64,000 nucleotides of DNA from Streptomyces jeddahensis. GTDB lineage: Bacteria > Actinomycetota > Actinomycetes > Streptomycetales > Streptomycetaceae. Below, one piece after another: positions 59,191 through 64,000 of the stretch (positions are counted from its first letter, which is position 1; every line of letters begins with the position of its first letter). The DNA lies in assembly GCF_001642995.1 (NCBI RefSeq), contig NZ_LOHS01000061.1, forward strand, positions 1 to 64,000, given 5' to 3'. A program made the position numbers and the translations under genes. The notes under the pieces are model-generated. The model was not told the DNA's origin. It did no database searches and was given only the letters and a program-made list of their open reading frames with translations.

Positions 59191-60366
59191 ATGAAGGGTT
59201 CGATCCGGATCGGCAGTGTGCGTGGGGTGGTGCTGCGTGCGCACTGGAGTGTGCCGCTGCTGATGCTGCTGTTCGCCTACGCTCTGGCCAGCCGGACACT
59301 GCCCGGATACGCGCCCGGCCTGGCCGCGGCCGTGTACGCGGTCGCCGGTGTGCTCGGCGCTCTTCTGCTGCTCGCCAGCCTGGTGGTGCATGAGGCGGCA
59401 CACGCGCTGACGGCTCGCAGGGCCGGAATCCCGGTGCGGGACATGACTCTGTGGGCGCTGGGCGGGATGACCCGGATGAACCGCCCGGCGACGGCACGCG
59501 CTGCGTTCGTGGTCGCCGTCAGCGGGCCGCTCGCCAGCCTGGTGCTCGGCGGAGCCCTGCTGGGCACGGCTGCCATGGTGGACGCGGCGCTGACCTGGCC
59601 GATACCCGTTGCCGTGCTGCTCTGGCTGGGCGCGACGAACGTCATGCTGGGCGTCTTCAACCTGCTGCCCGCCGCACCGCTGGACGGAGGCCGGGTCCTG
59701 CAGGCCGCGCTGTGGTGGCGTACCGGTGACCGGGACCGGGGGGAGCGGGCCGCCGGACGCAGTGGGCAGATCGTCGGCACGGCGCTGGCCGTGGTCGGCT
59801 GGCTGGCGTTGCTGAGGGGCGTGGCGAGCGGGTTGTGGCTGGCGCTCATCGGCCTGTTCGTGATGGTCATCGCCTCCGCCGAACGACGGTGGGCCGAGGT
59901 GGGCACAGCGGTGCGGGGCGTACGGGTGGCCGAGGCGATGACCACTCCGGTGGTCACCGGTCCGGACTGGCTGACGGTGGACCGCTTCCTGCCCGAGGTG
60001 GCAGCACACGCAGGTCATTCCGTGCTGCCGCTGCTGGACTTTGAGGGCCGCCCCAGCGGCGTCGTGCAGGTGCGCCGGCTCGCCGCCGTGCCGTCCGGGC
60101 GGCGGGAGTCGCTGCGCGTGCGGGATGTGGCGACCCCGATGTCACGGTGCACGGTCGCCGCACCGGACGAGCAGCTGGAGCGCGTCCTGGACCGCGTGGC
60201 CTCCGAGGACGGCGGACTGCCTATCCTCGTCGTGGACGGCGGCCGACTCGGCGGGATCATCACCGCGCACGACATCGGCCGCCTGGTCGAGCGGCACAGG
60301 ACGGGCGCGGCCTGCGACGCTCCACCACACCGGCCGGGTACGGGCGAGTGGGGTCCTTCGGCGTAA
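59191..60366 (+). CDS. Site-2 metalloprotease with CBS domains (Rip3-like)
   Basis: The protein has 391 aa from ATG 59191. Six membrane segments include the zinc site LVVHEAAHAL (HExxH variant HEAAH) and the third ligand in LLPAAPLDGGRVLQA (the NPDG-like motif reads APLDGG). Two CBS motifs follow (VAEAMTTPVVTGPDWLTVD and VRDVATPMSRCTVAAPDEQL). S2P enzymes cut membrane-bound anti-sigma factors; the CBS part may sense nucleotides. The stop overlaps the next start (TAATG). Confidence 0.92.
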   Translation: MKGSIRIGSVRGVVLRAHWSVPLLMLLFAYALASRTLPGYAPGLAAAVYAVAGVLGALLLLASLVVHEAAHALTARRAGIPVRDMTLWALGGMTRMNRPATARAAFVVAVSGPLASLVLGGALLGTAAMVDAALTWPIPVAVLLWLGATNVMLGVFNLLPAAPLDGGRVLQAALWWRTGDRDRGERAAGRSGQIVGTALAVVGWLALLRGVASGLWLALIGLFVMVIASAERRWAEVGTAVRGVRVAEAMTTPVVTGPDWLTVDRFLPEVAAHAGHSVLPLLDFEGRPSGVVQVRRLAAVPSGRRESLRVRDVATPMSRCTVAAPDEQLERVLDRVASEDGGLPILVVDGGRLGGIITAHDIGRLVERHRTGAACDAPPHRPGTGEWGPSA

Positions 60367-61070
60367 TGACACACGGGAAAGCAAGGGCACACGGGCAAGC
60401 AATGGCACACGGGAAAGACGATCAGCTGGCCCAAGTCCAGCGCGAGCACTGGCAGAGCACCTACCGCATCCATCCGGAGATGTACGGCGGCCTGCCGTCC
60501 GCCCCGGCCCGCCACGCCGCCGAGGCCTTCCGTGCGGCCGGGGCCCGCGACGTGCTCGAGCTGGGCGCGGGGCACGGCCGTGACGCGCTGTACTTCGCCC
60601 GCGAAGGCTTCACTGTGCAGGCCGCCGACTTCAGCCCCGTAGCCCTGTCGCACCTGCAGGAGGCCGCGCAGACCCAGGGCGTGGCCGAGCGGGTCGACAC
60701 CGTGGTGCACGACGTCCGCGACCCGCTGCCCCTGCCCGACGCCTCCGTCGACGCGGTCTTCGCGCACATGCTGCTGTGCATGGCGTTGTCCACGGAGGAG
60801 ATCCACGGCCTGGTCGGCGAGGTCAGGCGGGTCCTGCGGCCCGGCGGCATCTTCGTCTACACCGTCCGGCACACGGGTGACGCCCACTACGGCGGCGGTA
60901 TCGCCCACGGTGACGACATCTACGAGCACGGCGGCTTCGCCGTCCACTTCTTCCCCCGCCACCTCGTCGACGCCCTGACCGAAGGATGGCAGCTCGACGA
61001 CGTCCACAGCTTCGAGGAGGGCGAACTGCCCCGCCGCCTGTGGCGCGTCACCCAGACCGTTCCCCGATGA
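60366..61070 (+). CDS. Class I SAM methyltransferase with repetitive N-terminus
   Basis: The protein has 234 aa. The SAM motif is VLELGAGHGRDALYFAREG, followed by VQAADFSPVALSHL and VLRPGGIFVYTVRH. The first 18 codons after the ATG are three 18-bp repeats encoding (T/A)HGKAR, AHGQAM, AHGKDD, so ATG 60402 is an alternative start. It is coupled to the protease gene by overlap. The substrate is unknown; the DAHYGGGIAHGDDIYEHGGF segment is seen in small stand-alone methyltransferases of the UbiE/tellurite type. Confidence 0.88.
   Translation: MTHGKARAHGQAMAHGKDDQLAQVQREHWQSTYRIHPEMYGGLPSAPARHAAEAFRAAGARDVLELGAGHGRDALYFAREGFTVQAADFSPVALSHLQEAAQTQGVAERVDTVVHDVRDPLPLPDASVDAVFAHMLLCMALSTEEIHGLVGEVRRVLRPGGIFVYTVRHTGDAHYGGGIAHGDDIYEHGGFAVHFFPRHLVDALTEGWQLDDVHSFEEGELPRRLWRVTQTVPR
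60369..60422. repeat. Three in-frame 18-bp repeats at the start of the methyltransferase gene
   Basis: Units at 60369-60386, 60387-60404 and 60405-60422 share CACACGGG(A/C)AAG(C/A). Each encodes six residues with His-Gly-(Lys/Gln). The second unit ends in ATG, which could serve as an internal start, so copy number may tune translation. Confidence 0.85.
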
Positions 61071-61100
61071 CCGCACGGGTGGCGCCGTCCGAGCAGCCCG

Positions 61101-61637
61101 TCACCCCGAGACGTGATCGATGCGTGCGGCCCCTGCCGTTGCCAGGACGGCGTCCTCACAGCGGATCCGTACGGTCAACACCGCGGCATTGCACACGGTG
61201 AAGACGACAGCGGTCATCCAGGCGTTGTGCACCAACGGCAGAGCGATGCCCTCGGCCACCACGGCAGCGTAGTTCGGGTGGCGCAGCCACCGGTACGGGC
61301 CGCTGGTCACCAGAGGCATGCCGGGGACCACGAGCACGCGCGTGTTCCACCGCCGGCCCAGCGCGGCGATGCACCACCAGCGAAGGCCCTGCGCGGCCAT
61401 GACGACGGCCAGCATCGGCCAGCCCACGAGGGGCACGAACGCACGGCCGGCCGCCCATACCTCCGTCAGGCATCCGGCGAGCAGACCGGTATGCAGCAGC
61501 ACCATGGCCGGGTAGTGCCGCTGCCCGGCCTCGACGGCGCCGTGGGCCAGGCTCCAGAGACGGTTGCGGCGGGCCACTACCAGTTCGGCCAGCCGCTCGA
61601 CCGCGACCGCCCCGATGAGCAGCGTGTACCAGATCAC
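61101..61637 (-). CDS. ICMT-like methyltransferase, partner of the type III PKS
   Basis: The protein has 178 aa with four to five membrane segments and the ICMT core SGPYRWLRHPNYAAVVAEG near residue 120. It follows the type III PKS gene by 15 bp on the same strand. In S. griseus, SrsB next to SrsA methylates alkylresorcinols; this protein has the same kind of location, so O-methylation of a phenolic lipid is the likely role. Confidence 0.88.
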   Translation of the reverse strand: MIWYTLLIGAVAVERLAELVVARRNRLWSLAHGAVEAGQRHYPAMVLLHTGLLAGCLTEVWAAGRAFVPLVGWPMLAVVMAAQGLRWWCIAALGRRWNTRVLVVPGMPLVTSGPYRWLRHPNYAAVVAEGIALPLVHNAWMTAVVFTVCNAAVLTVRIRCEDAVLATAGAARIDHVSG

Positions 61638-61652
61638 CGCCGGTGTCCCGCC

Positions 61653-62738
61653 TCACCAACGCAGCAGGACGAGTTCGGCACAGAAACCGGGTCCGAGAGC
61701 CGACAGCAGTCCCCATGTTCCGGCCGGCGGCCTGCGCCGGGCCGTGTCCCACAGCACGTGCAGGACCGACGCCGAGGAGAGGTTCCCCACCTCGGCGAGC
61801 GAGCCCCAGCTCGCGTCGAGGGCTCCGTCCGGCAGGTCGAGCGTCTCGGCGATGGCGTCCAGGACCTTCGGTCCGCCAGGATGGCAGATCCACGTCCCGA
61901 TGTCGCGCCTGGTCAGGCCGTGGTCGCCGAGGAAGCCGTCGACGTCGGCGGCAAGATGCGCGCGGACGATCCCGGGAATTCCAGGATCTAGCACGATGTG
62001 GAACCCGTCGCTGGTGATGTCCCAGCCCATGACCCGCTCCGTGTCCGGGTAGAAACGGCTGCGGGAGGCCACGATCACCGGCCCGTCCACCTGTCCGTCC
62101 CCGTCAGCCGGGGGCATCGCCGTATCCCTGGTGTGCGCCTCGCACCCCTGCGCGACCAGCGCGGCGGCACCGTCCCCGAAGAGCGCGCTGCCCACCAGGT
62201 TGGCCGGTGACGTGTCGTCCCGCTGGAAGGTCAGCGAGCACAGTTCGACCGTCACCAGCACCGCGACATGTGTGGGCCAGCCACGCAGATAGTCGTGCAG
62301 CCTGGCGATTCCTGCCGCTCCGGCGGCGCATCCGAGTCCGAAGACGGGCAGTCGTTTGACATCCGGCCGGAGACCGAGCAGATCGACCAGGCGGGCGTCG
62401 ATCGAGGGAGCAGCCATGCCCGTCGTCGAGGCGAACATCAGCAGGTCCACGGCGTCGGGCGGAATGCCGGCGGTCCGCAGCGCGCCCTCGACGGCATCGG
62501 AGCCCATCTCCACCGCGTTGCTGATGAACGCGTCGTTGGCCTTGCCGAAGTCGTCGAGAGAGGCGTACGCGTCGAGCGGCAGCACGGTATGGCGGGACCG
62601 GACCTTCGCCGCGGTGTGCAGCCGGTCGAGAACCGCCGGATCCACACCGGGCAGGCTGGCCTGGGCGATTTCGGTGATCTCGTGCTGATCATGCCGATAC
62701 GGTGCCAGAACCTTGTGTACGGCGGCGATACGACTCAT
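61653..62738 (-). CDS. Type III polyketide synthase
   Basis: The protein has 361 aa from ATG 62738 (GTG 62744 is possible). The catalytic Cys is in FGLGCAAGAAG, the His in WICHPGGPKV and the Asn in EVGNLSSASVL; GPGFCAELVLL closes the chalcone-synthase fold. The start KVLAPYRHDQHEITEI and the adjacent methyltransferase suggest a long-chain alkylresorcinol or alkylpyrone synthase of SrsA type rather than RppA (tetrahydroxynaphthalene). No FAD hydroxylase (SrsC) is next to it. Confidence 0.92.
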   Translation of the reverse strand: MSRIAAVHKVLAPYRHDQHEITEIAQASLPGVDPAVLDRLHTAAKVRSRHTVLPLDAYASLDDFGKANDAFISNAVEMGSDAVEGALRTAGIPPDAVDLLMFASTTGMAAPSIDARLVDLLGLRPDVKRLPVFGLGCAAGAAGIARLHDYLRGWPTHVAVLVTVELCSLTFQRDDTSPANLVGSALFGDGAAALVAQGCEAHTRDTAMPPADGDGQVDGPVIVASRSRFYPDTERVMGWDITSDGFHIVLDPGIPGIVRAHLAADVDGFLGDHGLTRRDIGTWICHPGGPKVLDAIAETLDLPDGALDASWGSLAEVGNLSSASVLHVLWDTARRRPPAGTWGLLSALGPGFCAELVLLRW

Positions 62739-63001
62739 AGGCACCCCGGAACGACGTCGCGGACTTCGTCTGGGTTCCCCCTCTGCACCTCTCCAACCTC
62801 TCCAACCTCACGCCACGTCCATCGCCGCACCGGCCGCCCGTCCATAGTTCGACGGCAGGGCGCATGGGTACTCGTAAGACGCTTCCGGCGGCGGACGAAC
62901 GGGCGGGCCCATCCGATCCACCGCACGGAGGCCGACGGCAGCCCGACGAGCACCACCGCACCACACGGCTGGCGTCGACGCACACAGGGAAGGACAGGCA
63001 C

Positions 63002-63982
63002 ATGCCTTCGGCGACTCAGGCTCGCAGTGCCCGGCGCTGGACCGAGCTTGGTGAGCCCGACGACGAGCCCGATCTGCTCGGCCAGTATCTGTCGCAGGTC
63101 GGTTCCACCCCGCTGCTCAGTGCGGAGGAGGAAGTAACGCTGGCACAGCGCATCGGGGTCGGGGTGGACGCTGCCGAACTATTGCGGCAGGAAGAGGCGG
63201 GCGAGCGCGTTCTGCCGCCGGAAGAGCGGCGCAGCCTGCAGGAGCTGGCCCGCGCCGGCCAGCAGGCCAAGGACCATATGATCCGGGCCAATCTCCGCCT
63301 CGTGGTGGCCATGGCCAAGCGGCACGCGCGCCGCGGTCTGCCGCTCCTGGACGTCATTCAGGACGGGAACCTCGGGCTGATCCGGGCCGTCGAGAAGTTC
63401 GACCCCACCAAGGGGTTCAAGTTCTCGACGTACGCGACCTGGTGGATCCGTCAGGCGATCGAACGCGGGCTGGCGCAGCACGCCCGCACCGTGCGGTTGC
63501 CCGTGCATGTCGTGGAGCAACTGTCCAAGATCGCCAAGGTGGAACGCCGGCTGCAACTCCGTCTCGGCCGGGAGCCCGCACCCCAGGAAGTCGCCGAGGA
63601 GGCCGACATCCCGGTGGACAAGGTGATCTGGCTTCGCCGGGTGGGCCGCGAACCCATCAGCCTGGACACACCGGTGGGCGAGAACGGCGAGACCGTGGTC
63701 GGCGATCTCATCCCGGACTCCGAGGTCCTGCAGGCCGCGGACGTCGCGGAGTTCCACGCCTTCGCCCGGCAACTCCGCGAGGCGATAGGCGCCCTGCCCT
63801 ACCGCGAGTCCATGATTCTCTCGCTGCGCTACGGCTTGCACGACGGCCGGCCCCGCACCTTGGAGGAAGTCGCCCAGCAGGTGGGCCTCACCCGCGAACG
63901 GGTGCGTCAGCTGGAGAAGCAGTCGCTTGCGCAGTTGAGGTCCGCGGAAGGCTGGGAGCGATTGCTGGAGTGGGCAGGCTGA
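63002..63982 (+). CDS. Group 2 sigma-70 factor (RpoD/SigA-like, Hrd type)
   Basis: The protein has 326 aa from ATG 63002 (GGAAGGA upstream). Region 1.2: DLLGQYLSQVGSTPLLSAEE; region 2: DVIQDGNLGLIRAVEKFDPT and FSTYATWWIRQAIERG; region 3: RLPVHVVEQLSKIAKVER; region 4: EEVAQQVGLTRERVRQLEKQ. There is no long acidic 1.1 region, so it is a non-essential primary-like sigma (HrdA/C/D type) rather than HrdB. Its -10 and -35 contact helices look intact. It is divergent from the type III PKS operon with about 260 bp between. Confidence 0.93.
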   Translation: MPSATQARSARRWTELGEPDDEPDLLGQYLSQVGSTPLLSAEEEVTLAQRIGVGVDAAELLRQEEAGERVLPPEERRSLQELARAGQQAKDHMIRANLRLVVAMAKRHARRGLPLLDVIQDGNLGLIRAVEKFDPTKGFKFSTYATWWIRQAIERGLAQHARTVRLPVHVVEQLSKIAKVERRLQLRLGREPAPQEVAEEADIPVDKVIWLRRVGREPISLDTPVGENGETVVGDLIPDSEVLQAADVAEFHAFARQLREAIGALPYRESMILSLRYGLHDGRPRTLEEVAQQVGLTRERVRQLEKQSLAQLRSAEGWERLLEWAG

Positions 63983-64000
63983 GACCGGCGGACCGGTCGT

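Noticed and set aside
1-64000. tRNA, rRNA, insertion sequence or integrase
   Set aside because: No cloverleaf-like sequence with a TTCGA-type arm, no rRNA core and no transposase or recombinase motifs were found by reading; this was not a computed scan.

Overview
The window is high-GC actinobacterial DNA that looks like a Streptomyces chromosome: strong G/C at third codon positions, many GTG starts, ATGA/GTGA stop-start overlaps, LacI-controlled sugar loci, a SpoIIE-type phosphatase, DUF6131 and DUF1360 proteins, and a hairpin-bearing intergenic repeat at the left edge of a kind common in Streptomyces. I see no rRNA, tRNA, CRISPR array, transposase or integrase. The mix of secondary metabolism, secreted hydrolases and gene remnants suggests an accessory chromosomal arm rather than the core.

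Layout. (1) 0.1-1.7 kb: a CGNR zinc-finger regulator divergent from a ketopantoate-reductase-like gene, sharing a palindrome. (2) 1.8-4.2 kb: a SipW-like signal peptidase, its probable substrate and a secreted RCC1-repeat protein. (3) 4.6-10.5 kb: a nucleotidyltransferase-like protein, then an MHS-family transporter, a two-component system and a TAXI-type binding lipoprotein. (4) 10.6-17.5 kb: a compact non-ribosomal locus with a phosphopantetheinyl transferase, SbnA and SbnB (2,3-diaminopropionate supply), a half-C/A/PCP NRPS and a SyrP-like Fe/2-oxoglutarate hydroxylase. This is the best candidate for an undescribed system. (5) 17.5-20.9 kb: a GH42 beta-galactosidase and its LacI regulator. 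(6) 21-29 kb: a fructosamine-kinase-like protein, a chimeric pseudogene, a SpoIIE phosphatase preceded by four 11-bp repeats, a lactonase-like MBL protein, an acetyltransferase/hydrolase pair and small genes. (7) 29.5-31.7 kb: hemerythrin, DUF1360, a 71-aa RelE-like protein and a cyclic-nucleotide-binding protein. (8) 31.8-43.8 kb: a fructan/sucrose operon reading right to left, made of LacI, an oligopeptide-type (family 5) ABC importer and two GH32 enzymes. (9) 44.2-50.2 kb: a second RelE-like protein, an FGE-like protein, a PL9-type pectate lyase, a VOC protein and a secreted protein of unknown function. (10) 50.8-55.4 kb: kdpFABC with an extra 27-aa membrane peptide in front. (11) 55.7-61 kb: rhodanese-CBS, DUF2267, aconitase, site-2 protease with CBS domains and a methyltransferase. 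(12) 61.1-64 kb: a type III PKS with an ICMT-like methyltransferase, then a group 2 sigma factor.

How parts work together. In region 4, SbnA and SbnB would make 2,3-diaminopropionate, the A domain would load an amino acid on the carrier protein, the PPTase would activate that carrier, and the dioxygenase could hydroxylate the tethered residue. In region 8, extracellular fructan would be cut by the secreted GH32, imported by the ABC system, finished by the cytosolic GH32 and sensed by LacI. All functional statements come from reading motifs and family resemblance; no database search was run.
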